A stretch of 64,000 bases of DNA, from positions 186,001 to 250,000 of the forward strand of contig NC_092406.1 in assembly GCF_009017415.1 (NCBI RefSeq), read 5' to 3'. The stretch comes from Aspergillus flavus (Eukaryota > Ascomycota > Eurotiomycetes > Eurotiales > Aspergillaceae). The notes under the pieces are model-generated. The model was not told the DNA's origin and did no database searches. It was given only the letters and a program-made list of their open reading frames with translations. Position 1 is the stretch's first letter. Each line of letters opens with the position of its first letter. Both the position numbers and the translations under genes were made by a program. Positions 53,722-64,000 of the stretch are shown one piece after another.

Positions 53722-54865
53722 GGTTGGAATAGGGGGGCAACTTCGCAGCCGTCACGGAATCATATTTGAAGGGACAGGGAAAAGAAAAAGCTTTGTGTGT
53801 GTAAATCTATTTCTTATTTCTCATGAATTAGATTATCCTAGATAGTCTCCAATATAAATACTTGATTGGTTATTTTTCTCTGCTCCTGGTCTCTACAACC
53901 ATGCTTGTACAACAATATAAAATTGTGATACCTGACTATAAAGAGACCTGAACATGCAAATCATAATTCTAGACAAACCTCCTTTTGAAGTGAGGTACCT
54001 GGGTCATGAATTAGAGCATTTCTCTTCGTTTGGCCAGACTTCCTCAACGGACACATTTAAACAGTGGTGACAAAGGCCGAAGACAACGCCGATAACACCG
54101 AGAATACCAAGTATGGCAATTTCGACCGACCTTTAGCAAGGGAAGTATCACTTCAAGCATCCTAGTAATTCTACGCACTCTACTCACACGATGAACTCTA
54201 ATTACTTATGATATTGCTATTTGACAAAAGTCAGACAGCACCGAAGAGCCCTCATCGCGTGACCGGGTGCTTCCGTGAACTCCGCGGATTGTCGGGTTTG
54301 CTTGGATGGATGAAAACATGGGAAGCGAGGTAGGCACGGAGGTGATTTGTAGTATTTCCGAGGATCTTTGAACTTTGAAATCACAATCTCAGGATACAGA
54401 GGGCGTGACCTGTACAAGGGACAGCCAGGAGGCAAATTTGGGTCTGAACCTCGGCATCACACACGAGCCAAGAATCGGGATCGGCCCGATAGGGCTGGCC
54501 AGGGACTGGACAGAAGCGACCGTGTCTAACACTCTCGACGATAAACTAGGGAATGAGTCAATTTGAGTAAGTCATCTGAACCCCAGTAAATTTTTAAATA
54601 ATTACAGCAGAAGAACTCATCAGTGGACCCCAACCGGTTCGGCAGGAAATAAGCAAAAGAGGGATTCGGGTCAACCGGTGATCTGCCGAAGCTAATTCAT
54701 CGGACTGTGACATCATCGGTGGACTCCTTGGAAACTTTTCATCATCACTCAAACTTTCATGATGTCTTCAGACCTGGTTCCTCTTTTCTTCGCTATCACC
54801 ATTATACTCACTATTCAGGGCGTGTAGACAGATGCACTCACAGAGGAACGGTATAGACCAGCACA
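53722..54865. other. Intergenic region
   Basis: A 1.14-kb region between two plus-strand genes. Short frames (54217-54566) lack domains. The last 150 nt (for example 54760-54810) look like a CT-rich fungal core promoter. Confidence 0.4.
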
Positions 54866-57800
54866 ATGGCAGCAGCAACAGCTTCACCGCACCGACCGCG
54901 TGAACATGGCCTTACAGCAGGAGATTGGCCAGATGAGCATCTCAGTCCCAGGCGTCGCTCGGTTGGTGGCGGCCATGCGCATCTTCGAGAACAGGGACTA
55001 GATACTGGTGTGCGGGTGATGGGTTTGTATTCCACTCCTTGTATGGACCCTTATGATGTCATAGTATCTAATGATCAAAAGATGATGGACGACTGGATAT
55101 CAAGTTTCGCGAACATAAGCCCTGGCTTCTCAACCTGATTAAGCATCTTGAACGGCAACCCAAGCCCTTGCCGGGAGAACGAAGACCGTCGGTTATGTCC
55201 ATGGAAGGACAGGACAAGTTTCCCTTGCGTTTGAACATCGTTATCCACGTAGTGGGCTCTCGCGGTGATGTACAACCATTCGTTGCGTTGGGAAAAGAGC
55301 TACAGAAACATGGACACCGGGTTCGGCTGGCTACACATCTTGCGTTTCGTGAATATATCAATGAAACGGGACTGGAATTTTTCAGCATTGGAGGTGACCC
55401 CGCAGAGTTGATGGCGTTCATGGTAAATAACCCCGGTTTGATGCCGGATATGCGGACAATTCGCAGCGGTGCGATTCCCAAGCGCCGTCGTGAAATGAAG
55501 GCTATTTTCTCCGGGTGCTGGCGCTCATGCTTCGAGACTGGGGATGGGACGGGTATGCATCATATCAAGGAGGATCCATGGAGTGATGCTCCAGATTGCA
55601 ATACCCAGCCATTTGTCGCGGACGTTATTATTGCGAATCCACCTAGCTTCGCGCATTTGAGTTGTGCAGAGAAACTAGGAATTCCGGTGAATATGATGTT
55701 TACGTGAGTTTGTCCCAGTTTGAGTGGAAGTCGCCGTTTGCTAAGAGTGTAGGATGCCATGGTCGGCGACGCAGTCATTTCCACACCCATTGGCCAATAT
55801 CCGAGCGCGTAATACAAAGCCATCCGTTGCGAATTTCGCGTCATATGCTATTGTGGAGGTAATGTTATGGGAAGGTCTTGGAGACCTTATAAATCGGTTT
55901 CGCAAGAGGGAGCTGGGCTTGGATCCCTTGGACGCCATCCGGGCACCCAGTATCGCACATCGGTTGCAAATACCATATACTTACCTTTGGTATGTTAGGC
56001 TTCTGCAAATTTCCAGCCAGTGACTAATGATCCTAGGTCTCCATCCCTCCTCCCCAAACCTCAGGACTGGGGAGACAACATCGATGTCTGCGGGTTTCAG
56101 TTCCTTGAAAGCGACACGAACTACAAGCCACCCGACGATCTCGATGCCTTTCTCAAAGCTGGTGACCCCCCGGTGTATATCGGGTTTGGTTCCATTGTAG
56201 TCGACAATCCCGCCAAGTTGACAGAAATTGTGTTCGAGGCCGTTCGCCTTACAGGAAAGAGAGCACTAGTGTCTAAGGGATGGGGCAATATCGGAGAAGG
56301 AAGAGCTGAAGTTCCCAAGGATGTCATGCTCTTGGGGAAGGTTCCGCACGACTGGCTCTTCCAGCATGTTTCATGTGTCGTTCACCATGGTGGTGCAGGC
56401 ACCACTGCTGCCGGGCTGGTCCTGGGTCGTCCGACGGTAATTGTACCCTTTTTCGGCGATCAGCCATTCTGGGGATCGATCGTGGCACGCGCAGGTGCTG
56501 GGCCACAACCCGTGCCATATAAACAATTGACCGCGGAGAAACTAGCAGAAGCGATCAACATAGCTCTAGAACCCTCTACACTAGAAAAGGCCGAGGAGAT
56601 AGGCAAAGGTATGCGGACAGAAAGGGGCGTGCAAAACGCCGTATGCAGTTTTCATCAACATCTGGATTTGCGTAGCCTGCGGTGCGCTATATGTCCTACC
56701 CGTCCTGCGGTATGGTGGCATAAACATCTGCACATCAAATTGAGTGCCTTTGCGGCAGCGGTTCTAGTAGAGGCTGGAATTGTGGATCCGCATCACTTTG
56801 AATTGTGAGATCCCCCTTTCCCCAGAACAAAGCGTTATGTGGCTGTTTACTCATACTATCTAGGTACCGCTCCAAGCAGTACGACACGAACCGTGATCCG
56901 CGAGGGCCGCTTTCCGCCGGTGCTGAAGTGCTGTACGGAGTTGTGAGTGATTTCATCAGTGGCCTTGCCACTGTGCCTACGGACCTGGCTGGAATGCTTT
57001 CGAAGGAAAATCGCAAAAGAAAGCGTCACCATCATCATAGCCACCATATCGGTAATCGAGATTGGGTAAGGTCACACTGTACGACAGGCCTGCAGCAGGC
57101 GAAAGAAAAAGAAAGGGAGCGATCATCCAACGAGCATACCAGTGGTCCTAGTCGTCAAGACAGATCTGAGGGCGATAATAGATCATCCATATCAGAATCC
57201 GACATTGAGTCCGAGAGTGACAGTGACTACGCTTCAGCCGAGGAAGAACAGTCGGACAGCAGTAGCACAAATACGGTTGTTGATGACTCCGATGAGGCTG
57301 CGAATGAACTAGACCTTGAGCGCACACTGACCCGAAAACGAGCTAAAGAACAGAAGACTGGTGCGCAAGAGATTCTAGCAGAAACAGGCTACCATACCTC
57401 TAAGTTCGCTAAGCAAGTGCTTAATTTTGCGATCATGCTACCCACCGATTTGACGCTTAGCTTAGCTAAGGGTTTCCATAACGCGCCAAAATTGTATCAT
57501 GACACCACGGTACAAAGGATTCCGAGAGTCCGCAATGTGAAAAGTGGCTTTCGAGCAGCTGGGACAGTGAGTGATTGTCTGTTTGCGACCCTCAGAGAGA
57601 GATGCTGACAGGTATAAGGAATTCACAGAAGGATTCTACTACGGCATTACCGGCCTTCTTACGCAGCCTGCTCGGGGTTTTCAGAAGTCCGGTGGTAGAG
57701 GCTTGGTAAAGGGAGTTGGAAAGGGGGTGGGTGGAGTGTTTTTTAAGCCAGCTGCAGGTATGCCTGTTTCGAATATATCTCATTTCTATTCCTAGGCTAA

Positions 57801-58034
57801 CCTACCATCTCAATAGGCATCTGGGGACTAGCAGGCTTCCCGCTGGACGGACTGCACAAGAGCCTTCGCAATTCCCTAACGAAGAATAAGACGAAGTACA
57901 TCCTACGGTCGCGACTAGAACAAGGTATCCAGGAGATGTGTGCCGCATCAATGGAGGAGAGAGCCATTGTGATGAAGAAATGGCGTGAGCTGGAAAAGAA
58001 CCATCCTCAGAATCAAAATGGTCACGCTCATTAG
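54866..58034 (+). CDS. Sterol 3-beta-glucosyltransferase-like UDP-glycosyltransferase
   Basis: Seven exons (54866-55007, 55082-55703, 55753-55989, 56037-56804, 56864-57566, 57619-57757, 57817-58034), 942 residues. The N-terminal GT28-type domain begins LNIVIHVVGSRGDVQPFVALGKEL (about residue 97). The C-terminal nucleotide-sugar domain includes PPVYIGFGSIV, LLGKVPHDWLF and HHGGAGTTAAGLVLGRPTVIVPFFGDQPFWG. This is the UGT80/Atg26 catalytic core without the PH-GRAM region. A long C-terminal extension holds a His/Arg-rich run (KRKRHHHHSHHIG), an acidic Ser-rich linker and a conserved tail (GFYYGITGLLTQPARG, GIWGLAGFPLDG) common to fungal Atg26-like paralogues. It likely glucosylates a sterol or hydrophobic alcohol at a membrane. 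Convergent with the GH43 gene 111 nt downstream. Confidence 0.9.
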
Positions 58035-58145
58035 CAAACCGCAGATACCCCTGATTTTGTAATTATACCATGTATGTATATTAAAGATGACATTAGTACA
58101 AAATAATACATTCAATACAAGAACAGGATCCTGATACTCCTACAC

Positions 58146-59180
58146 TCACTGGATGGAGATCTTTCCTCCATCAATCTTGACGTTAGCCGCCCACATTCCA
58201 CGACCCTTGGCCATGTTTTTCCCATTGTTAAAAGCATGGAACACAATAGCACTACTATCCTCGCGGAAATCAGAACCACCGGGACCTCCAAGCGCTCCAA
58301 CATTACTGCTATCCCCAGAAACCAGCAACGGCGCATCTGGAGCCGACGCCTTGGTGTACGGACCAGTGACGGCCGACGCGACGGCATAGCTAACGTCATA
58401 ATTGAGGGAGTTGTACCAATTGGACGAGAATGACAGGTAATACTGGCCACCACTCTTCACGAGACTAGGTGCTTCAACCAGGGGCCCGTCGGCATCGTCG
58501 CGATCAATCAATTGCTTGGCCTCTCCGTCAGGAGTCACAGCATCCGACTTCAGCTTCTGCAACATGATAGGCGTGGGGTGGTATCCGCTGCCCTCCTCAT
58601 TAAGGCTGTTACCGTCGACCTTATAAACAACGTAGTATGTGCCATCGTCGTCCTTGAAGCCCGCAGCATCGATGGCGCCACCTTTGCTCTTATCACAGGC
58701 AAGAACATCTTGCTCCGGCGAGTAGGGACCGGTAACTGAGGAAGAGGTTGCGGCGCCAATGCAGTGCTTACTGCCTGTTCCGCTGGTGGCAGCGGAATAG
58801 TAGATAACGAATTTTCCGTCATTCTGTCATTCTTAGCTGGAGCTCCTACTCTACCTGGAAGATATTCGTAGACTCACCCGTTGGATAACATCTGGAGCCC
58901 AGACCTTCGGATGGCTACCATTTACCCAGCTAGGGAAAGGACCCGGAAGCGCGTCCTGGCCATCCAAGACATTCCACGTTTTGAAATCTGCGGAATGAGC
59001 TATCTGAGTATTGACACCGTTTGCAGTCGTGGCAAAAGCGTAATATCCATCGTCGGTTTTGATGACGCTCGGGTCGGGAAAATCCGCGTCGATAGCTTTC
59101 CAGGGTTCGCCCAAGGCTGTCCCTAAGAAAAGCGATAGCGCGACTAGTTTCGATAATGAGGGTGTCATTGTGCTAAACAT
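58146..59180 (-). CDS. Secreted GH43 glycoside hydrolase
   Basis: Two exons (59180-58878, 58823-58146), 326 residues. The signal peptide is MFSTMTPSLSKLVALSLFLGTALG (a second start at 59168 is possible). The five-bladed propeller residues are visible: general-base Asp in DFPDPSVIK, the pKa-tuning Asp in VWAPDVIQ and the general-acid Glu in LVEAPSLVK. Repeating blades start with YYAFATT, YYSAATSG, YYVVYKVDG and YYLSFSSNWY. Family members cleave arabinan, arabinoxylan or galactan side chains outside the cell. Length and single-domain layout fit an arabinanase/arabinofuranosidase-type GH43. All catalytic residues are present, so it should be active. Confidence 0.9.
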
Positions 59181-59949
59181 GTTCTGTGTTGTTGATTCTC
59201 ATCGGTACATACGGGGGGCCTGTATGGGTTTTATATCAATCGAATAATATATTGGAGGATTCTGCCCTGCCCACTTGCGGTTGACCTGATTTGCTGAATC
59301 GGGAAATTGGCCGTGAGGATCAGCGCTTCTGCTGACTAGACGGGAATTGATCGGCATAACCAACACTGAAGTTAAATGCTGATTGAGTCTCGGCGCAGTA
59401 GGCTGTGCATGATGTAAACATTAACAGCCCCTAGTGGGGAGAATACGGGCTCTGCGGCTAGTTAGCGGCTTCAGATATCCAGAAATAGGTCAACCTCACA
59501 GCAATTGCAATGCAAATATTGGATCTGCACTGTTTTGATTAATGTCACTATTCAGAACTTATGATGCTGATCAATTCAGACTAGTCGAAGTCGCCCTCAT
59601 CCGTCTGCCATTCCACATATCAGAAAAGTACTGTTCCAAGATAATTTACCTAGCTATTGCCTTTACTAAACTACGTAGACGACGTAGATGTCTCTCATTT
59701 TTCATCTTCATGCCAGTTGATATACCCAGTAAAGTGCACATTTACCGAGAAATATGTTACTGAGGATGAATTGCAAGGTTCCCATTCATGCTATCTAGTC
59801 AGTAGGTCACACAAAATTAATAAAGAATAGTAGCCCGTCCCTCTTTATCTATCGTGAGCGATTCTCTATTTTGGCTGCTTCATACTCTAGTAAAATCTTT
59901 GGCAAAGTCGCTGTACATTTCCGGACAATTCAGAGAGCTGCCAAACAAA
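59181..59949. other. Intergenic region
   Basis: Promoter side of the GH43 gene and lead-in to the kinase pseudogene. A TATATT stretch lies near 59247, about 70 nt before the GH43 start (minus). No gene supported. Confidence 0.4.
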
Positions 59950-61188
59950 ATGGGATCCGTGGACGAGGTTCTTAGGCTGCCCGACAAGCAAGCCCTAGTT
60001 CAGGTTGCATCATCCCTGGCTGGCACTCGAGGCTGTCAGCTAGATAATGACAGCTACCCATCACTGGACCAGGTTACATCATCTTCATAATCAGCTTTCC
60101 CGACAGGGATGAGCGATGGGCTGCGAGACTACCGTTGAACCAGGATGATTCCTTTTTCCAAATTTGTACTCGACAGATCCAACTTGCCCACAGACCCCCA
60201 AATGTTCCTGCTCCTCGGATACACGGGTATTTTGACTGCGGCTCTCACGGCTACAACCCTGTCGGTGTCGGTTACATGTTACTAGATTGGATTGAAGGGT
60301 CTCCCATGATGCCATGGGATCAGCTAACACCTGCGGCCCCATATCGGCAGAAGGTTTTGGACCAAATCGCCGATCTAATACTCATCATTATCCTTGAGTG
60401 TCCGCTAGATGACCAAACTCTGTTTTACGGTACGCCTGCTTCCAATCATATTACAGAGCCATCGTGACCTCAGTAGGGGTTCCCCACGGGACACCAAATG
60501 GTACGCAGGTATCAACCAGCGTCTGGCTCACCGAGTGCGTGGACAGAGGTATACGTCGTACGCTTCGCCGGCATGACTATTCCACTGCCATCGACTATCT
60601 AATTCAACGGTCAATGATTCCTCTATATGTTGTTCCCGAGCACCAAAATAGTCCCTGGGTGTTTGTCCATGTGGATCTCCACAATGACAACATCATTATT
60701 GACGAGGAATATAACATAAAAGGGTTCGCTTAACCCCCAAACCGCTCTTCTTCCGATAACATCATACCTTATGCAATGCTAATCTCCACCCAGTATCATT
60801 GACTAGGACTGTAACTTTCCCGTCCCACTCCCCCACTCCAAAAAGCTGCAACCTTCCCAAAACTACTCGAAAATGTGCCCGGAGCCGCACCTCCAGGCTT
60901 ATCAAAGACCCACGCATATCTAGACTTTGCAGCGATAAACGTTATTTCCTATCTATTCTCGCCGAAAAAGAAGAGAAGCGGACAAATGGAACAACAATCA
61001 CTCAACTCATGGAAACTTCCAGCGAACGAAACTTTTTCGAAATGTCCCACCATCGTGTCCGCGTATACCGTGAATTTGTGAGCAGATTCTGCTTGCGTAC
61101 AAGGGAGAATGTTTGTGCTGCATTGAAGGAGGTTGAGCGTTTCTTGGTATCAATCCGATGTTCAGTGCGAGTGATGAGGCTATTGTGA
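59950..61188 (+). pseudogene. APH-family kinase pseudogene (frameshifts, nonsense codon)
   Basis: Pieces of one fungal phosphotransferase (APH) protein occur in order but in different frames. MGSVDEVLRLPDKQAL leads to SYPSLDQ, where the frame shifts near 60073 into IISFPDRDERWAARLP, LNQDDSFFQ and GYMLLDWIEGSPMMPW. SPRDTKWYAGINQRLAHRV (near 60480-60535) lies in another frame, then RRHDYSTAIDYLIQ and VFVHVDLHNDNIIIDEEYNIKG, which holds the catalytic loop. After a plausible intron the DW metal motif reads ATT GAC TAG, so the Trp codon is now a stop. Two more frame changes follow (AAPPGLSKTHAYLDFAA, then DKRYFLSILAEKEEKR). At least four lesions make it non-functional. The TGG to TAG change fits C-to-T on the other strand in a CpA context, as in RIP, but also simple drift. 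Confidence 0.82.
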
Positions 61189-61421
61189 GAATTGTGCAGA
61201 TGCTAGAGGGACTCTTGCATTAGTACGAATAGGCTGTACGATTTAATTACATCCCAAAGTCAAGTCAAAGGTAGTTCATTTCATGGAAATTTACAAACAA
61301 CGCTACAAGATCTTCCAATGAAGCAACAATGATGTACAGAGGGCGAATCATGCTATAATAATCAGCTAACAGGAGCCCCATATTGATCTCAGCCAAGATA
61401 TGGAACCCGAAGATATACAAC

Positions 61422-62549
61422 CTAATTCGAACCAAACTTGGAAGTAATAGCATCATACTCCGTCTGCGTTAACCGCAAAACAGAACCATGCTTCAACCCT
61501 GTGGGGTAAGAAGACGAACTTGACTTCTCCCAAGAGCCCGCATCGATATCGCTTGTCTGAAACGGAACATATTCCTCATAGTTATCAAGCAACAGATGGT
61601 AAAGTCCAGAATTCTCAATGTCAGGAAACGAAGCTGGTCCCTCAGACAACGGGTTATCGCCAATATATCCGGGAATGCGGGTCCATTCTCCGAAAAGCCC
61701 ACCTGTCGTCGTTTCCTGGTAAACCTGGTTGACATTTTCGTCCTTGATGAAACGAGCGTAGGCGCCGGGTGTGCCGAGCTCCAGGAATTCTTGGTCAATG
61801 AGGGGAATGTCGTCCAGAGCGACATAATCGGCTGGAGAGCTGAAGGTCACAAAGTCTCTTGTGGTTGAATAGCGAATTCGATCCAAACCAGCAGTGCCGG
61901 TATGATCTGAGTCAGTGGAGTCATAAAGGCGGGATGCCCAGAAAAGATAGTATTGCTGCTCGTCATCATTCCAGACAGCAGAAGGTGCCCAAGCCATACC
62001 GGCAGTGTCCTCCTCAATCCTGTTTATAAACAATCGGAATCAATTACATTTGATCGGCTTGTAGGCTTACATACGTTGTCAATGTAGGTTCAGACCAATC
62101 TACAAGATTACTTGACTTCCAGATAGTAAGCCCACGGCTGCCGCGTCTTGTTGCTTCATCCCAGGAAAAGCCGTCGGCGTTGATGTCCAAATCTAATCAG
62201 AAAACGCATTGGTTAGTTAATGTATTCTCTGTTTTAAAGGTCACGGTATGAATTCAGTACCTGTTGCAATCATGAAATACTCAGACCTAGCAGCGTTGGA
62301 AGCAAGAAATATATCTCTTACTGCGCGTGTGCCAACAGTCGATTCCAATACCGGACTTCCTCCATTAAGAGCTTTGAAAGCTAACGGATCTGAACCTTCG
62401 GAGAGGTACCAGAAGACTTGAGGATTCGCGTCAGTAAAGGTGGAGAGGAGATAGCCAACGTAAGAGTCCCCATCTTGGCGAGGTATAACTCTGCCTGTTG
62501 AGAGGGAAACGATATTCGCCACAGCGAAGATGGAAGAGAAGATGCGCAT
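61422..62549 (-). CDS. Secreted GH43-like protein, altered active site
   Basis: Three exons (62549-62261, 62192-62075, 62019-61422), 334 residues. The signal peptide is [19 protein letters not shown]. The sequence follows the GH43-like group with [77 protein letters not shown] and [11 protein letters not shown]. The Asp of VRD and the Glu of SEGP are kept, but the acidic residue expected after WAP is Ser, and VRDPF reads VRDIF. Activity may be reduced or absent. It lies 4 kb from a canonical GH43 gene with a kinase relic between. Arabinose- or xylose-containing polysaccharide is the likely ligand class. All three joins are canonical GT-AG and in phase. Confidence 0.85.
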
Positions 62550-63708
62550 GTTGTTGCGGCAATAAATTCGTCTCTCGGAGGTAGGTACAGTATTCGAGTA
62601 TAAGACAGCGATTCTCCACTATGTCGACAAAGAACATCCTGCACGATTCGACGAAATCCCTGATCCTTTATAAAACACGCAGAGCTTGGCTACTGTCTCA
62701 TTGCTCGCTTTTCTCCTGTGAATGGCTTCATGATTCGCGGACATTTTGCGCGATGGTTGTCTTGGCAGTGGAGTCCTCCACCGGAGAACTCCCAGATCTC
62801 ATATTTCCCTCCACTGGAGATGCGGGGGAATCAGAAAAAAATGTGATATCATAGGTTTACTATACTATACATGGCCCGCCATCTGTCTCAGTAGGGTAGT
62901 AGATTTTTCTAAGTATTGATCTTTCCTTGGATAAGGAAGGAATGAAAGAAGGGAGAAACGAACCCGAGGGTAAGTATAAGGGAAATTACAGAAAGGATCA
63001 AATCAGGGATGAGCCCAAATAATATTTAACAGTACACTTAGGGTTGAGCAAGAGCCTTCCAGTCGTAGAGTGAGCCCTAATGCGGTTATGTATCTGAGAA
63101 CAAAGCCACCGCACTCTGGCCGTTCTTCCGTCGCAAGATAAATAGGAGCGAGTCTTTGATATGTATATATTGAGAAGTATATGAAGTGAAGAGCATTCTT
63201 CGAATTATTGACTTGCAACCTTATTGAGTGTTTGGTAGTTAAACATAATCTCCGATTTGTCGAACAAGTACCTCCTGTTTCCGTCCAGATTGGGCAGCTT
63301 ACGTTTCTAGCTTCTGCAAGACTTTAACTTAGAGTTTACCACTTAGTAGAAGCTAATCTATTCAGCAGGTTTATAAAAGAATTAAATTTGCTAATAAATG
63401 TCGTCAACGAGGGTTGTCGGACAACTTAACCTTCCAGGGAGCCTGCGGGCCTCCCGAAGCCCCGCTGCCCCGGGGCTCCCAGTGTTTCAGTCAAAATAGT
63501 GGGGTAACATACACAATAGGCTTCACCAAACTGTACGCTTTGTAGAGTTCGACCCTATACTGGGAGCAGGAGACGTATTTTTCCAGCGCCATGATTCGAA
63601 TAACCTTTAAAAATATTAAAACCGGGAGTCAATATAAAGTAAGGGCTCGTGGGCCCCAAGCTTCACTTTTGTGAAAAGTGTCCTGAGGTCAAAATTTCGC
63701 CGTCCATT
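62550..63708. other. Intergenic region
   Basis: A 1.16-kb mostly AT-rich region before the tRNA gene, with an abrupt GC-rich island at about 63437-63480 and a short hairpin CACTTTT-GTG-AAAAGTG near 63664-63680. No protein gene supported. Confidence 0.45.
63437..63480. repeat. GC-rich inverted repeat island
   Basis: Arms GGGAGCC (63437-63443) and GGCTCCC (63474-63480) enclose further C/G-rich self-complementary blocks (GGGCCTCCCG, AGCCCC/GGGGCT). The block is over 75 percent GC inside AT-rich flanks and lies about 230 nt before a tRNA gene. It may be a footprint of a mobile element that prefers tRNA flanks, or an unidentified structured RNA. Confidence 0.55.
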
Positions 63709-63821
63709 GGTCCTATGGGGTAGTGGTTATCCCACCGGATTTTGATGAACAATATATATAGACAGATATATAAGAGAAGTCAAATCTTCCGGTAACGCCG
63801 GTTCGAATCCGGCTAGGACCT
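63709..63821 (+). tRNA. tRNA-Gln (anticodon UUG) with intron
   Basis: The acceptor stem GGTCCTA pairs with TAGGACC (63814-63820) and the discriminator is T. The D arm is GGGG-TAGTGGTTAT-CCCA-like. The anticodon stem is CCGGA/TCCGG with loop TTTTGAT after removal of an intron at about 63746-63786 (41 nt), placed one base 3' of the anticodon as in other eukaryotic tRNA introns. The T arm is GCCGG-TTCGAAT-CCGGC and carries the B box GGTTCGAATCC. A run of T (TTCCTTTTTATTATTTTTCC) follows as the Pol III terminator. The mature sequence resembles other fungal tRNA-Gln(UUG). Confidence 0.93.
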
Positions 63822-64000
63822 TCCTTTTTATTATTTTTCCTTTCTATGTCTCACTCACCACCCACTCGTATCTGATGCCTCGACCAAATCAGCACTAAGC
63901 TTCGAAAGAGTTAGTTTATATACACTTTGATGTAATTAGACTTTGAGAAAGACTTGTTCCTGAATGGTTTACGAAATAATCTTACCTTATGTATCACGTT

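Noticed and set aside
55560..56518. Minus-strand frames within the glycosyltransferase gene
   Set aside because: They mirror conserved GT exons, including the HHGGAGTT motif, and are shadows.

Overview
The window is nuclear DNA from a filamentous ascomycete, most likely of the Aspergillus/Penicillium group (Eurotiales). The evidence is many short (about 45-75 nt) GT-AG introns with CTAAC/CTGAC-type branch sites, several Zn2Cys6 regulators, and fungal families such as AAAP and GABA permeases, DUF3431, rhodopsin-like 7-TM proteins and secreted GH43 enzymes. I see about 26 intact protein genes, three gene relics, one intron-containing tRNA, and no prokaryotic, viral or intact transposon features. 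All exon models were made by eye from reading frames and splice signals.

Layout. 1-3.2 kb: an AT-rich lead-in, a secreted Cys-rich preproprotein and a metallophosphoesterase. 3.8-17.5 kb: a compact set that reads as a catabolic cluster. It holds an MFS sugar/acid transporter, a mitochondrially targeted aconitase paralogue, an RraA/HMG-aldolase-like protein, a Zn2Cys6 regulator, a mitochondrial tricarboxylate-carrier paralogue, a LigI-like (2-pyrone-4,6-dicarboxylate lactonase type) amidohydrolase and an SMP-30-type lactonase. 18.5-25.2 kb: an AAAP amino-acid transporter, an eIF4A-like relic, an FAD monooxygenase and an APH-kinase pseudogene. 26.4-37.2 kb: a glutamate-carboxypeptidase-II-like protein that has lost two active-site residues, divergent from a Zn2Cys6 regulator; then a DHA1 drug transporter divergent from an ACC-synthase-like aminotransferase. 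37.3-46 kb: small genes of unknown function (PPxY protein, lipocalin-like family, DUF3431, F-box-like, small secreted protein) in AT-rich spacers. 47-58 kb: a GABA-type permease, a rhodopsin-like membrane protein, a second FAD monooxygenase and a sterol-glucosyltransferase-like enzyme. 58-64 kb: two GH43-type secreted glycosidases around a second APH-kinase pseudogene, then a GC-rich hairpin and tRNA-Gln(UUG).

How the genes may work together. The best candidate for an undescribed system is the 3.8-17.5 kb cluster. The lactonase, aldolase and hydratase folds match the lower part of the bacterial protocatechuate-4,5 / gallate pathway (pyrone dicarboxylate, then oxalomesaconate, then carboxy-hydroxy-oxoadipate, then pyruvate plus oxaloacetate). 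Here the hydratase step would be supplied by an aconitase and linked to mitochondria by a citrate-type carrier. No ring-cleavage dioxygenase is present, so the substrate may instead be an exogenous pyrone or a tricarboxylic acid lactone. Both divergent promoters of the cluster carry the same 9-mer TACTCCGGA, once as a perfect 12-bp palindrome, and the aconitase/aldolase promoter also carries a perfect TTCGG-N6-CCGAA site. Assigning the pathway is inference; the protein families and gene models are read from the sequence.
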